From Streptococcus thermophilus (GTDB taxonomy: Bacteria > Bacillota > Bacilli > Lactobacillales > Streptococcaceae), in contig NZ_CP038020.1 of assembly GCF_010120595.1 (NCBI RefSeq), forward strand, positions 1,922,001 to 1,986,000: a DNA stretch of 64,000 nucleotides, written 5' to 3'. This document shows, piece after piece, positions 45,420 through 56,543 of the stretch. The notes beneath the pieces are model-generated. The model saw only the letters and a program-made list of their open reading frames with translations. It had not been told where the DNA came from and made no database searches. The position numbers and the translations under genes are program-made. Each line of letters begins with the position of its first letter. The stretch's first letter is position 1.

Positions 45420-46247
45420 ATGAAATTAATTTCTTGGAATATTGATTCCCTAAATGCTGCTCTTACCGGTGACTCTGCGCGTGCTCAATTATCACGCGCC
45501 GTTATCGATACTTTGGTCACTGAAAATGCGGATATCATTGCTATTCAAGAGACAAAATTATCTGCTAAAGGGCCAACTAAAAAGCATTTGCAAATCTTAG
45601 AAGACTACTTCCCTGACTATGTCATTACTTGGCGTTCATCTGTTGAACCTGCCCGTAAAGGTTATGCTGGAACCATGTTCTTGTATAAAAAAGAATTGAC
45701 ACCAGTCATCACTTATCCTGAAATCGGAGCACCTTCAACCATGGATTGTGAAGGACGCATCATAACTCTCGAATTTGACACCTTCTTTGTGACACAGGTC
45801 TACACACCAAACGCTGGTGACGGGCTCAAACGTCTACTCGAACGTCAAATCTGGGATGAAAAATATGCGGATTACCTAGCTGAATTGGACGCTCAGAAAC
45901 CAGTCCTTGCTACTGGTGATTACAACGTTGCCCACAAGGAAATCGACTTGGCCAACCCTTCAAGTAATCGTCGTTCACCAGGCTTTACAGATGAAGAACG
46001 TGCTGGCTTCACTAATCTCCTCAATAAAGGTTTTACAGATACTTACCGTCACCTCAATGGTGATGTTACAGGTGCCTATACATGGTGGGCCCAACGTAGC
46101 AAAACATCTAAAATTAATAATACAGGCTGGAGAATTGACTACTGGTTGACTTCAAATCGTATTGCCGATAAGGTCACAAAATCAAACATGATTGACTCTG
46201 GTGATCGCCAAGACCACACACCTATTGTCTTAGAGATTGACTTATAA
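45420..46247 (+). CDS. exoA: Exodeoxyribonuclease III / AP endonuclease
   Basis: 275 residues of the Xth/ExoA family: MKLISWNIDSLNAAL, then IIAIQETKLS with the metal-binding Glu, GDYNVAHKEIDLANP with catalytic Asp/Asn, WRIDYWLTS, and C-terminal DRQDHTPIVLEI with catalytic Asp/His. Base-excision repair enzyme. Confidence 0.96.
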   Translation: MKLISWNIDSLNAALTGDSARAQLSRAVIDTLVTENADIIAIQETKLSAKGPTKKHLQILEDYFPDYVITWRSSVEPARKGYAGTMFLYKKELTPVITYPEIGAPSTMDCEGRIITLEFDTFFVTQVYTPNAGDGLKRLLERQIWDEKYADYLAELDAQKPVLATGDYNVAHKEIDLANPSSNRRSPGFTDEERAGFTNLLNKGFTDTYRHLNGDVTGAYTWWAQRSKTSKINNTGWRIDYWLTSNRIADKVTKSNMIDSGDRQDHTPIVLEIDL

Positions 46248-46271
46248 AATAACTCTAGACCTAACCCCCTA

Positions 46272-46296
46272 AAAAGAGTAGAACCACTACTCTTTT
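46272..46296 (+). terminator. Terminator of exoA
   Basis: AAAAGAGTAG/CTACTCTTTT 10-bp stem, 5-nt loop. Lies upstream of the QueT-like gene. Confidence 0.85.
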
Positions 46297-46317
46297 ACTT
46301 TACCCAACTAAGGAGAA

Positions 46318-46800
46318 ATGATGAAAAATAAACTTAACCCTACACAAAAGCTTGTTCTCTCAGCTATTATCATGGCCCTATATATCGCCATCCTCTTTAT
46401 TTCTCAAGCTATTTCCTTTGGTGCTGTTCAGATGCGTCTGGCCACGGCTTTATATGGATTAACCTATATCTTTCCATTTTTGGTTGTCCCACTCAGTCTC
46501 GCAAATGCTATTGCTAACTCTTTTGGTGGCCTGGGATTGATTGATGTTGTCGGTGGTTTCTGTGCCAGCTTTTTAGCAACTGGTAGCATCTACCTCATCC
46601 GTAAAATTAAGCTATCTAGCTGGTTTATCGTACTCCCAATCCTGCTCGTTCCATCCTTAGTAGTACCAATATGGCTTAGTGCCCTACTTAAACTTCCTTA
46701 TGTCGCTCTCGTTATTAACCTTATCTTAGGGCAATTAGTTCCTGCAATCTTGGGAGCTGTACTTGTACACGAGCTAGCTAAACGCGGATACAAAGACTGA
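46318..46800 (+). CDS. ECF-type S component, QueT-family-like membrane protein
   Basis: 160 residues, five to six hydrophobic helices. The N-terminal half shows ALYIAILFISQAISFGAVQMR and NSFGGLGLIDVVGG, which resemble the QueT/DUF988 S-component fold (substrate-binding subunit of energy-coupling-factor transporters, predicted for queuosine precursors). It is shorter and more divergent than the gene at 50781. AAGGAG precedes tandem ATG codons (46318 and 46321); either could be used. No preQ1 riboswitch is recognised. Confidence 0.7.
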   Translation: MMKNKLNPTQKLVLSAIIMALYIAILFISQAISFGAVQMRLATALYGLTYIFPFLVVPLSLANAIANSFGGLGLIDVVGGFCASFLATGSIYLIRKIKLSSWFIVLPILLVPSLVVPIWLSALLKLPYVALVINLILGQLVPAILGAVLVHELAKRGYKD

Positions 46801-46809
46801 CAAACAAAA

Positions 46810-46875
46810 ACATCTCTGCAATTGCAGAGATGTCAGAATAAAGACAAACATCAAAAACGATGTTTGTCTCTTTTT
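46810..46875. terminator. Two consecutive hairpins after the QueT-like gene
   Basis: A perfect 24-bp palindrome (ACATCTCTGCAA/TTGCAGAGATGT, 46810-46833) is followed by AGACAAACATC/GATGTTTGTCT (46842-46869) and CTTTTT. The second is a good terminator. The first may be an additional terminator or a mobile-element end. Confidence 0.75.
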
Positions 46876-46919
46876 ATATTCACACTTAATTCTTCCATAA
46901 TCGAATAATATTGGGGTAT

Positions 46920-47635
46920 TTAGATAAAATACCAGGTCTTTCCTACCATCATTTTTACCAATTTTTTGATATTTAAACATGCCAAAGTAAGCCCAACCTT
47001 ATCTTCCATTTTGGACTTTCCTTTTTCTCTGGTATAACGCAAGTTGTGATATTCTTTAGATGTTCCGAATAACCATTCTATCGTTTCTTTACGGTGTTGA
47101 TACCGCTCCTTCATCCCACTTTGATGACGAATATCTTCGCAGACTTCTAGGGCGTCTTTCCAAATATGACGCACAACAACTTTTTGGTTCCGGCGACTTT
47201 CAGTACAAATCGCTAACAAGAGATAGATCTTACAAATTTTGGAATTGCTTTTATATTCTCTATAACCTTCACGTGTCGTTGTACGATAAGTTAATACCTG
47301 GTTCTCTAGACAAAGATAGCAGTCAGAATACTTGTTATAGACAAAGTCTTTAAGACGTAGAAAGTCTCTCCTACCTCTTGGCCTAGTGTAAGGGAATACC
47401 GGTATAATCCAATTTTCTAAAAGAAACTTAGCAACACTAGGTGTTTTGTAGCCTGAATCCGCAATAATGAATTCAGGTGAGAAGGGCTCTAACTTGGCTA
47501 AAAGAGCAGGAAAGAACTGACTATCATGGATGTTATCTGCTTCAACTGTAAAATCCAAGGCCCAACCGTGTTTATAACAATCTACCTGAGCATTATAAAC
47601 AAAGACTTCCTTGTGAAACCTACCACATCAAATAC
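46920..47635 (-). mobile_element. IS1182-type transposase remnant (5' truncated)
   Basis: The frame encodes only the C-terminal half of a DDE transposase: HGWALDFTVEADNIHDSQFF, IIADSGYKTPSVAKFLL, and YQHRKETIEWLFGTSKEYHNLRY with the terminal catalytic Glu. The open frame starts with TTG 47558; translation continues upstream to about 47630 (FHKEVFVYNAQVDCYKHGW) and then hits a stop. The N-terminal half and one end are missing. It lies directly downstream of dagK. Family assignment by pattern, moderate. Confidence 0.75.
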
Positions 47636-47667
47636 CTTTTTCTTTTATTATACTCCTTCAAATCAAT

Positions 47668-47701
47668 AAAAGTCCCCAGAAGTATAACTTCTAAGGACTT
47701 T
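47668..47701 (-). terminator. Probable terminator between dagK and the IS remnant
   Basis: AAAGTCC/GGACTTT with an inner AGAAGT/ACTTCT stem and a TTTTA tail on the minus strand. Confidence 0.6.
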
Positions 47702-47748
47702 GTCTTCAATCTGAAGCAACCTGACCTAGATTGCTTAAAAGATTAATA

Positions 47749-48762
47749 TTAATCATTTTCGATTTTTTCAGCTTCTGTACTGAATTTTTGTACAATAGCT
47801 TCGAGAGCCAATTTGTCTGTATCGGGAAGCGTGATAGCATCATCAGAAATCTCATCAATATTAGCATAGAATTCAATGTGATTCTTAAGATTTTGGAGGT
47901 GAATTGGGGCATCGCCACCGTATTCCCCATCCAGATTGATCATCATACGATCTTCACCTAAAGGCTCGATATCTAGCGAACTTGTTTTGATATAAGCAAC
48001 TCTCTTATCGTAGATGTGCTTGCCACCTTGAAGAACCTGACGAATAAGGTCAACCAATTCAAAGAGGTTGGCCGTTTTAACCATAATTAGGGTAAATTGA
48101 CCATCATCCAATTTAGCATCTGGAGCAATCATTTCAAAACCACCAACTGAATTGGTCAAGGCAACGAAAATCATAGAAAGGTCGCCTTCAAAGACACCTT
48201 GATCGTGCGTAATGCGGACCGGAACTTTCTTAACTTGAGGAAGTAATTCGGCTCCCTTAACAAGATAGGCCAAATAACCAAGGACTGTCTTAAGTCGACT
48301 AGGAACACTGTAGGTTAGTTCCGTAAATGACCCTGCAGCCGCAATATTGATGAAGTATTTATCATCATAGGCACGACCAATATCCATCTGAAGGGTTTGA
48401 TTTTTAGCAATAACCTTGGCTGCTTCAACAGGTTTTCCCCTTGGAATCTTCAAGGCGCGTGCAAAGTCATTTGTTGTCCCTGTGGGAATAACAGCCATTT
48501 GAGGACGTTTATCAAGAGGGGCGATCCCAGAAACAACCTCATTAATTGTTCCATCACCACCAGCCGCAATAACCAAATCAAAGCCTGCTTCTGCCGCACG
48601 AGTGGCCTCATTTTTGGCTGAGTTCTCATCCGGGGTTGTTTGAAAAGCAGATGTCTCAAAACCAGCACCTTCCAGGATATCCAAGACCTCAGCAACATTT
48701 TTCTTCATAATTTCTTGTCCAGATGTTGGATTATAAATTAAGCGGGCACGTTTTTGTTTCAT
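47749..48762 (-). CDS. dagK: Diacylglycerol kinase (DgkB/YerQ type)
   Basis: 337 residues, soluble lipid kinase: RARLIYNPTSGQE, VIAAGGDGTINEVV, and AVIPTGTTNDFARAL form the nucleotide-binding site, with DGEYGGDAPIHLQN at the C-terminal catalytic Asp region. It phosphorylates diacylglycerol to recycle it for phospholipid synthesis. AGGAG overlaps the end of ligA; ligA-dagK is a standard streptococcal pair. Confidence 0.94.
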   Translation of the reverse strand: MKQKRARLIYNPTSGQEIMKKNVAEVLDILEGAGFETSAFQTTPDENSAKNEATRAAEAGFDLVIAAGGDGTINEVVSGIAPLDKRPQMAVIPTGTTNDFARALKIPRGKPVEAAKVIAKNQTLQMDIGRAYDDKYFINIAAAGSFTELTYSVPSRLKTVLGYLAYLVKGAELLPQVKKVPVRITHDQGVFEGDLSMIFVALTNSVGGFEMIAPDAKLDDGQFTLIMVKTANLFELVDLIRQVLQGGKHIYDKRVAYIKTSSLDIEPLGEDRMMINLDGEYGGDAPIHLQNLKNHIEFYANIDEISDDAITLPDTDKLALEAIVQKFSTEAEKIEND

Positions 48763-48771
48763 ATTGAACTC

Positions 48772-50739
<1,968 letters not shown>

Positions 50740-50780
50740 TTAACATAAAAGCAGAAAAAAACGCCTTTACAGACGTTAAT

Positions 50781-51290
50781 TTAAGAAACAAAATCGATTA
50801 CTTTGGCTAATTTCTTGATAAGGACCGCACCAACTAAGAGTGACGCCAGTTCTCCTAAAGCGACAGTGAACCAAGTAGCCCAAAATGGCGCTTGAGCAAC
50901 TAAGGTCAACTCTGCAGCGATGGTCACCATGAAGAATGAGAAATAAAAGGCAAAATAAACATGAGCCTTATCAAAGAGACCACCCAAAATATCTTGATTC
51001 TTAAAGCGGTCAAAGAAATAAACACCTGAACCAACAAAAACTAGCGTTGAGAGACTGCCAACAACCACATCAATCATGTTAAAACTAAAGAAATTAGCAA
51101 TCACACATCCCAAAGTAACAGCAATGATATACTTGCGATTATAAAATCCTAAAAGATTGAACATTTCCGCAATACGGAACTGGTAAGGACCATACGAAAT
51201 CAAGTTGAAAGGTGGCACAATGGTCAAGACCACGTAAAGTGCCGCCACAATCGCAATATGTGTTAAATCACGAACAGTTTTGTTTTTCAT
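50781..51290 (-). CDS. queT: QueT-family ECF transporter S component
   Basis: 169 residues, five to six membrane helices, with AALYVVLTIVPPFNLISYG, YQFRIAEMFNLLGFYN, LGCVIANFFSFNMIDVVVGS, all typical of QueT (COG4708). Predicted to take up a queuosine precursor with the ECF module. The ATG at 51290 follows GGAGGAAAAG, so the upstream ATG at 51302 is rejected. I searched its leader for preQ1-I/II elements and saw none. Confidence 0.88.
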   Translation of the reverse strand: MKNKTVRDLTHIAIVAALYVVLTIVPPFNLISYGPYQFRIAEMFNLLGFYNRKYIIAVTLGCVIANFFSFNMIDVVVGSLSTLVFVGSGVYFFDRFKNQDILGGLFDKAHVYFAFYFSFFMVTIAAELTLVAQAPFWATWFTVALGELASLLVGAVLIKKLAKVIDFVS

Positions 51291-51344
51291 CTTTTCCTCC
51301 ATAAATGAGATGTTTTTCTACTAACAAGGACCAACTAATCCATC

Positions 51345-51375
51345 AAAAGAGCCTGGGCTTAGCCAAGCTCTCTTT
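51345..51375 (-). terminator. Terminator of the brkB-like gene
   Basis: AAAGAGAGCTTGG/CCCAGGCTCTTTT on the minus strand, with a 5-nt loop and one mismatch. Confidence 0.75.
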
Positions 51376-51396
51376 ATGCTCTATGACTTATCCCTA

Positions 51397-52341
51397 TCAT
51401 TTTTTTGTTTTTTTGCTGTCACTACCGTCTCCAGAAAAACTCTGAATTATGGTAAGTACGTCACCCCTCCTACTGTGTAGTTCACCTTGTTTAAGTTCCT
51501 GATAGGTCGCATTAAAGACGGCACCAAAAATCAATATTCTAGCTAGGAAGATGAACCAAAGCATGAAGATGAAAATCATAATCGATCCGAACAGCTTGAT
51601 ATCAACCAATCTACTCAAGGTATGAATCACGTAAGTTCCAAACAAATTGCTCAGATACCCAATCACCAAAGTCGTAAAGATAGTCCCTGGCATGATGTAG
51701 CGGATTTTTCGAATCTTTACATTCGGAAGAATGAAATAAAGTACCATCATTCCCAGGAAGACAACTGCAACACTCAAGGGCTGAATACTATTCAAAATCA
51801 GTTGAGTTAGGTTAGACCCAATAGGATAGGTCTGATTGATTACCCGAAGGACCGACTGAATAATTGTAGATAACATGAGCGCAAAGGTTAACAAAAACAA
51901 GATAACCAAACTCAAGAGTCCACCAATGATATGACTGATAAAGACATCACGGTGTTCTGAAGCACCATATACCTTGTCAATCGCTTTTTGAAGCGAAGAT
52001 AAGGACTTAATCATGGTCCAAAATCCCGTCAAAGAGGCCACTCCCAACAACCGTCCAGAAGGTGTGGAGAAGATATCCTGAACAACATTAGCTGCAGGTG
52101 CATAAAAATGCTTAGGAAGATGCTCATTCATAAACTTCAAGAGATCAGTCGTATGAATATTCAGATAGGGAAAGACATTGGCAGCAATGACAATGAGCGG
52201 AAAGACCGTCAAAATCAAATAATAAGCCACGGCAATGCTAGAAATATCTATCTCAGCACTACGATAATGACTAAGATAAACCTGAAAAGGGCGCCATTGA
52301 AGCTTATCTAGGAGACGGGCCATTATGCCTTGTCGTTTCAT
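51397..52341 (-). CDS. YihY/BrkB-family inner membrane protein
   Basis: 314 residues with six membrane helices: SSIAVAYYLILTVFPLIV at helix 1, FWTMIKSLSSLQKAIDKVYG between helices, and PGTIFTTLVIGYLSNLF. Once called RNase BN, but that assignment was withdrawn; function unknown. Starts two bases after the map stop, so it is the last gene of the GNAT-CBS-map-brkB operon. Confidence 0.88.
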   Translation of the reverse strand: MKRQGIMARLLDKLQWRPFQVYLSHYRSAEIDISSIAVAYYLILTVFPLIVIAANVFPYLNIHTTDLLKFMNEHLPKHFYAPAANVVQDIFSTPSGRLLGVASLTGFWTMIKSLSSLQKAIDKVYGASEHRDVFISHIIGGLLSLVILFLLTFALMLSTIIQSVLRVINQTYPIGSNLTQLILNSIQPLSVAVVFLGMMVLYFILPNVKIRKIRYIMPGTIFTTLVIGYLSNLFGTYVIHTLSRLVDIKLFGSIMIFIFMLWFIFLARILIFGAVFNATYQELKQGELHSRRGDVLTIIQSFSGDGSDSKKTKK

Positions 52342-52342
52342 A

Positions 52343-53203
52343 TTAATAAGTTCTTTCTTCCCCTTGAGAAGTCAAAATTACTGGACCATCTTTAGTAATT
52401 ACAAATTGGTGCTCATATTGGCATGAAAGGCCACCGTCAAGTGTCTTATGAGCCCAACCAGTTTCAAGGTCTGTATCGATTTCCCAAGTTCCTGTGTTAA
52501 TCATTGGCTCGATGGTCAAGACCATTCCTTCTTTAAGGCGAAGACCACGTCCAGCCACGCCATAGTTAGGAACCATTGGTTCTTCATGCATTGTTGGTCC
52601 AACTCCGTGTCCGACCAAATCACGTACGACACCATAGCCTCGACTTTCAGCGTATTCTTGGATAGCTGCACCGATATCCCCGATACGATTACCAACTACC
52701 GCTTGTTCAATACCAAGATACATGGCTTCACGGGTTACTTCCATAAGGTTTTTAACCTCATCAGAAGGCGTTCCAATCGCATATGCCCAACATGAGTCAG
52801 CCAAACCACCAGCATATGATTCTGTATATTTTTTTACCTGGGCAACATTATCAAAGTCCAATTTTGATACATCAAGCACTGACTTATCAATAGGTTCTGA
52901 CAAGACCATATCAACTTTCAAGAGGTCTCCATCATTCAAAATATAATGACGTGGAAAAGCGTGTGCTACTTCATCATTAAGACTACAACATGTCGCATAA
53001 GGATAGTCCATGATGCTTCCTTCAACCCCAATCTGAAGTGGCAGAACATTTTCTTCTTTACAACGACGACGAACATACTCTTCTACTTCCCACATATCCA
53101 CTCCTGGTTTCAAGAGATCACGTAGGCCAATGTGGATACTTGCAAGAAAATCTCCCGCTCTATCCATCGCTTCAATTTCACGTGCTGATTTCAGTGTAAT
53201 CAT
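52343..53203 (-). CDS. map: Methionine aminopeptidase type I
   Basis: Removes the initiator methionine. 286 residues with an insert relative to the 250-aa enzymes (SEPIDKSVLDVSKLDFDNVA), as in streptococci. Metal ligands are seen in LLKVDMVLS, LVGHGVGPTMHEEP, TIEPMIN and YEHQFVI. One position differs from the commonest pattern: LLKVD replaces the usual NIDV. Confidence 0.92.
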   Translation of the reverse strand: MITLKSAREIEAMDRAGDFLASIHIGLRDLLKPGVDMWEVEEYVRRRCKEENVLPLQIGVEGSIMDYPYATCCSLNDEVAHAFPRHYILNDGDLLKVDMVLSEPIDKSVLDVSKLDFDNVAQVKKYTESYAGGLADSCWAYAIGTPSDEVKNLMEVTREAMYLGIEQAVVGNRIGDIGAAIQEYAESRGYGVVRDLVGHGVGPTMHEEPMVPNYGVAGRGLRLKEGMVLTIEPMINTGTWEIDTDLETGWAHKTLDGGLSCQYEHQFVITKDGPVILTSQGEERTY

Positions 53204-53246
53204 TATTTTCTCCGTTTTCTTTATTTCTTTAATTTTAAATGGCTTA

Positions 53247-54527
53247 TTAAGTTTTCTTGACCACTACTACTGACTTACAAACCGTATGATTGCCATGAGT
53301 AACCATAAGGTCTAAATGAGCTCTGCGTCTGGTTTCCGCAATGATACTGGGTGTAATCTTCACCTTATCATCAATTTGAGCCGCCTGCAGAAAGTAAAAC
53401 ATCATCTCTTCAAACACCAGACTATTTTGTTCTTGTTTCTCCATCGTTCGGTAAACAACCTGTTTAACCATTTCTACAAGAACACCCTGTGTAAGGTTCC
53501 CAGAATTATCAATCATGGTCGGTTCTACCTCAAAACTAAAGGCATTCTTTTCACAATTAAGGTTAGCTATCATTTGATCGCTAAATGTATGGAGATCACC
53601 ACGGTTATTATCTTGAAGTTCCTCTAAAACCTGACGACGAGTGATAGTTCCTAGATAATGTTTTTCGTCATCCACAACAGGAATCATGTCATAGTCTTCA
53701 AAAATCATCTTTTGTGCCACAGTCGCAAGGCTAGCCTCCAAACGAGTTACTGTCGGTTTTGTCATAATAGCCTTAGCCATAGTGGTCGGAAGCTGATTAG
53801 CCACATCACGCATGGTCACAATCCCAATAACCCTGTCATCCTCAGACACAATAGGAAAACGAACAAGGTTAGTCCGTTTAACCAAATTTTGAAAATCTTT
53901 GACTGTCATTTCTGGAGTCATATAGTTGTATTCTTCTCGTCTAGTATAGACTTGAGCAACTGTTTTAATTTCTGTTTTAATACGAACATTCGAAAGTGCC
54001 TGATTAATCATAGTCGCCACAGTAAATGTGTCGTAAGTAGTGACCATGACTGGAAACTGCTTCAAACGAGAAAGCTCTTTAACCCTATCAGAAACCCGAA
54101 AGCCTCCAGTTACCAGAATAGCATTATTGTATTCTAAAGCTAATAACTGGATATCTTCCCTGTCTCCAACAATGAGAAGGTCGCCTTTTGTTAGATAACG
54201 GGTGATATTCTCAATAGTCATGGCCCCAATGTAAAACTTACTGAAGACACGTTCTAAACCTTCATGACCCGAAATCACCTCAGACTCTGTAATCTCTGCA
54301 ATCTCCGCAAAGGTCAGTTTGTCAAGCCGTACTTGAACTTTCTTTTCAATTCGAACTGTTCCACTTCGAGGACGCGTTTCAACTAGCCCTCGATTTTCAG
54401 CTTCTTTAATGGCTCGATAAGCAGTTCCATCAGAAACCTGCAGGTGGTTAGAAATACTACGCACACTAACTCGTTTACCGATGGGCAAAGCCTCTAGATA
54501 ATCCATAATTTCTTGATGTTTACTCAC
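53247..54527 (-). CDS. CBS/DRTGG-domain transcriptional regulator (YtoI-like)
   Basis: 426 residues. N-terminal winged-helix domain (SNHLQVSDGTAYRAIKEAENRG), a DRTGG domain (about 95-200), two CBS domains (about 200-320, e.g. VTMRDVANQ), and a C-terminal hotdog-like domain. The domain order matches the YtoI group. The GTG at 54527, preceded by AAGGAGAAGAACT, is chosen; the longer frame is rejected. It overlaps the GNAT gene by 8 nt. Confidence 0.87.
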   Translation of the reverse strand: MSKHQEIMDYLEALPIGKRVSVRSISNHLQVSDGTAYRAIKEAENRGLVETRPRSGTVRIEKKVQVRLDKLTFAEIAEITESEVISGHEGLERVFSKFYIGAMTIENITRYLTKGDLLIVGDREDIQLLALEYNNAILVTGGFRVSDRVKELSRLKQFPVMVTTYDTFTVATMINQALSNVRIKTEIKTVAQVYTRREEYNYMTPEMTVKDFQNLVKRTNLVRFPIVSEDDRVIGIVTMRDVANQLPTTMAKAIMTKPTVTRLEASLATVAQKMIFEDYDMIPVVDDEKHYLGTITRRQVLEELQDNNRGDLHTFSDQMIANLNCEKNAFSFEVEPTMIDNSGNLTQGVLVEMVKQVVYRTMEKQEQNSLVFEEMMFYFLQAAQIDDKVKITPSIIAETRRRAHLDLMVTHGNHTVCKSVVVVKKT

Positions 54528-55065
54528 AGTTCTTCTCCTTCTCAAAGCGGAGATAATCTCGCATGGTACGGGTGTATTGGTCTGCTCCTTTGAAACGAGA
54601 CACCAGTTTAAAGCCAGACTTTTCTGCCACACGAATCGATGTCTTATTTTCCAAATGAGCAATAAGGATAATGCGTTCCATTCCCATAGCTGTCAATGCC
54701 AAATCTGACAAACAAGTAACTGTCTCAGTCATTATACCTCTACCCCAGTATAAAGCATTCAAAAAATAACCGAGCTCTGCAGTCCTTTTCTGGACATCTA
54801 TCTTTTCAAAGCGAACAATCCCAATCAACTTATTAGACTCTCGATCTACAATTGCCCAAACACCCAAAGGCTCCTTCATGAAATAATGTACCAAGAGGCA
54901 ATCTGTTTCATACTGAGTTTGCGTAGCAGGAAAGAAAAATTGTAAATTCTCTGGATTTGACACAATCTCATGTAAGTCAAAACGATCTAAAAAGACGAGT
55001 GGTCTAAAAGAAAGGCGCTCCGACTCAAAGAAGGCAAAAGCACCCAGACTAGTCCAAATATCCAT
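54520..55065 (-). CDS. GNAT acetyltransferase (RimJ/RimL-like)
   Basis: 181 residues from ATG 55065 (MDIWTSLGAFAFFESERLSF). It has FRPLVFLDRFDL near the N-terminus and WGRGIMTETVTCLSDLA, the acetyl-CoA loop, plus NKTSIRVAEKSGFKLV, hallmarks of RimJ/RimL-type enzymes. An extended -10 box lies only 6 nt before the ATG, so the mRNA is probably leaderless; the in-frame ATG at 55107 lies upstream of that box. First gene of the operon running to brkB. Confidence 0.85.
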   Translation of the reverse strand: MDIWTSLGAFAFFESERLSFRPLVFLDRFDLHEIVSNPENLQFFFPATQTQYETDCLLVHYFMKEPLGVWAIVDRESNKLIGIVRFEKIDVQKRTAELGYFLNALYWGRGIMTETVTCLSDLALTAMGMERIILIAHLENKTSIRVAEKSGFKLVSRFKGADQYTRTMRDYLRFEKEKNCE

Positions 55066-55071
55066 GATAGT

Positions 55072-55080
55072 ATTATAACA
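55072..55080 (-). promoter_or_regulatory. Extended -10 promoter immediately before the GNAT start
   Basis: Minus strand TGT TATAAT, only 6 nt before ATG 55065. Implies a transcript starting at or near the ATG. Confidence 0.55.
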
Positions 55081-55093
55081 CAGTTTTAGAAAT

Positions 55094-55124
55094 GGAAAAA
55101 GGCTCAACCACTAGCGGTTAAACC
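55094..55124 (-). terminator. Former murA terminator, now separated by the ISL3 element
   Basis: On the minus strand GGTTTAACC/GGTTGAGCC (two G-U pairs, loop 6) followed by TTTTTCC. Before the insertion this stood directly after the murA stop. The insertion falls exactly at its murA-proximal edge. Confidence 0.7.
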
Positions 55125-55125
55125 T

Positions 55126-56536
55126 GGCTCTATAATTTCTGTAGTGGGTAAAACTACTGTAGGGATTATAGAGCTTTTTGAGTGTACACAAAAAGTCCCA
55201 TAAGAACTATAATGAAAAGCAACCAAACCATCATTAGGAAGAACTTATGAGACTTATTAAGAATACCACAGAATTAATCGGAATCAAAGACCAAAATATC
55301 AAGATTTCACTTGTTTTTGGAACTGACACTCATATCGAGATTCAAGCAAAACTTGATTACCCTGCACCATCATGTCCTCATTGCCATGGAAAGATGATCA
55401 AGTACGACTTTCAAAAGCCTTCTAAAATCCCTCTTCTCGAGCAAGCGGGAACGCCAACTCTACTACGTCTGAAAAAACGTCGTTTCCAGTGTAAAAATTG
55501 TAGAAGTGTCACGGTAGCTGAGACATCTATCGTTGAGAAAAACTGCCAAATCTCCAATCTAGTCCGACAAAAAGTTACACAACTCCTAACTGAGAAAGTG
55601 TCACTAACTGATATTGCAAGAAGACTTCGCGTGTCGACGTCCACTGTCTATCGTAAGCTTGATCAGTTTACTTTCAAGGAACATTATGACAAACTCCCTG
55701 CTGTTATGTCCTGGGATGAGTTTGGGTTAAAGAAAGGGGAATTGGCTTTTGTGGCGCAGAATTATGAGACAAACCAACTCATAACCATCCTTGATAATCG
55801 CCGCCAAACTACTATACGAAACTACTTTTTGAAGTATCCATTGAAAGTCCGACAACAGGTACAGTTTATCACGATGGATATGTCTGGAGCTTATATTCCA
55901 CTGGCTCGCAAGCTCTTTCCAAACGCAAGAATCGTTCTTGATCGTTTCCACATCATCCAGCACCTTGGACGTGCCTTTTTAAAGACAAGAATTGCAATTA
56001 TGAACCAGTTCGATAAGAAGTCACTACCCTATCGAGCCCTGAAAAATCACTGGCGACTCTTCCAAAAGGACAGCCGTAAACTATCTCTCAACTCTTTTTA
56101 TTCAAAGACTTTCCGCCAAACTTTAGCACCACATGAAGTTGTTGCGAAGACACTAGTCTTTTCAAAAGAGCTTACTGACTACTATACACTTTATCAGCTT
56201 TTGCTTTTTCACTTTCAGGAGAAGAGAGTAGATGAGTTCTTTGAACTGATAGAGGAAAATAGGAGCAAGGTCAATCATTATTTTCAAACGGTCTTTAGGA
56301 CTTTTCTTAGACACAAGCAATACATCAAAAACGCACTAGAAACGGACTATTCAAACGCAAAACTGGAAGCTACTAACAAGTTGATTAAAGACATCAAACG
56401 ATTGGGCTTTGGTTTTAGAAACTTTATCAACTTTAAGAAGCGTGTCTTCATCACACTGAACATACATAAAAAGAGGACCTATCCGGTCCTCTCTAGATGT
56501 TAGCTTTTCGTCACCCACTATAGTTGACAAAGAGCC
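55126..56536 (+). mobile_element. Intact ISL3-family insertion sequence (IS1193-like)
   Basis: 1411 bp bounded by 24-bp imperfect inverted repeats, GGCTCT…TAGTGGGT at 55126-55149 and its complement at 56513-56536, and flanked by a perfect 8-bp target duplication TTAAACCT (55118-55125 and 56537-56544). It encodes a single full-length transposase. Ends intact and duplication perfect indicate a recent insertion. Confidence 0.95.
55247..56503 (+). CDS. ISL3-family transposase
   Basis: 418 residues. N-terminal zinc finger (CPHCHGKM and CKNCRSVT), a helix-turn-helix (LTDIARRLRVSTSTVYRKL), and a DDE catalytic region: Asp in VMSWDEFGLKKG, Asp in FITMDMSGAYIPLARK, FHIIQHLGRAF, and Glu in SNAKLEATNKLIKDIKR. 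Intact. Encoded opposite to the surrounding operons. Confidence 0.95.
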   Translation: MRLIKNTTELIGIKDQNIKISLVFGTDTHIEIQAKLDYPAPSCPHCHGKMIKYDFQKPSKIPLLEQAGTPTLLRLKKRRFQCKNCRSVTVAETSIVEKNCQISNLVRQKVTQLLTEKVSLTDIARRLRVSTSTVYRKLDQFTFKEHYDKLPAVMSWDEFGLKKGELAFVAQNYETNQLITILDNRRQTTIRNYFLKYPLKVRQQVQFITMDMSGAYIPLARKLFPNARIVLDRFHIIQHLGRAFLKTRIAIMNQFDKKSLPYRALKNHWRLFQKDSRKLSLNSFYSKTFRQTLAPHEVVAKTLVFSKELTDYYTLYQLLLFHFQEKRVDEFFELIEENRSKVNHYFQTVFRTFLRHKQYIKNALETDYSNAKLEATNKLIKDIKRLGFGFRNFINFKKRVFITLNIHKKRTYPVLSRC

Positions 56537-56543
56537 TTAAACC

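Noticed and set aside
51291..51396. preQ1 riboswitch upstream of queT
   Set aside because: No class I or II core could be recognised; the structure present is the terminator of the preceding gene.
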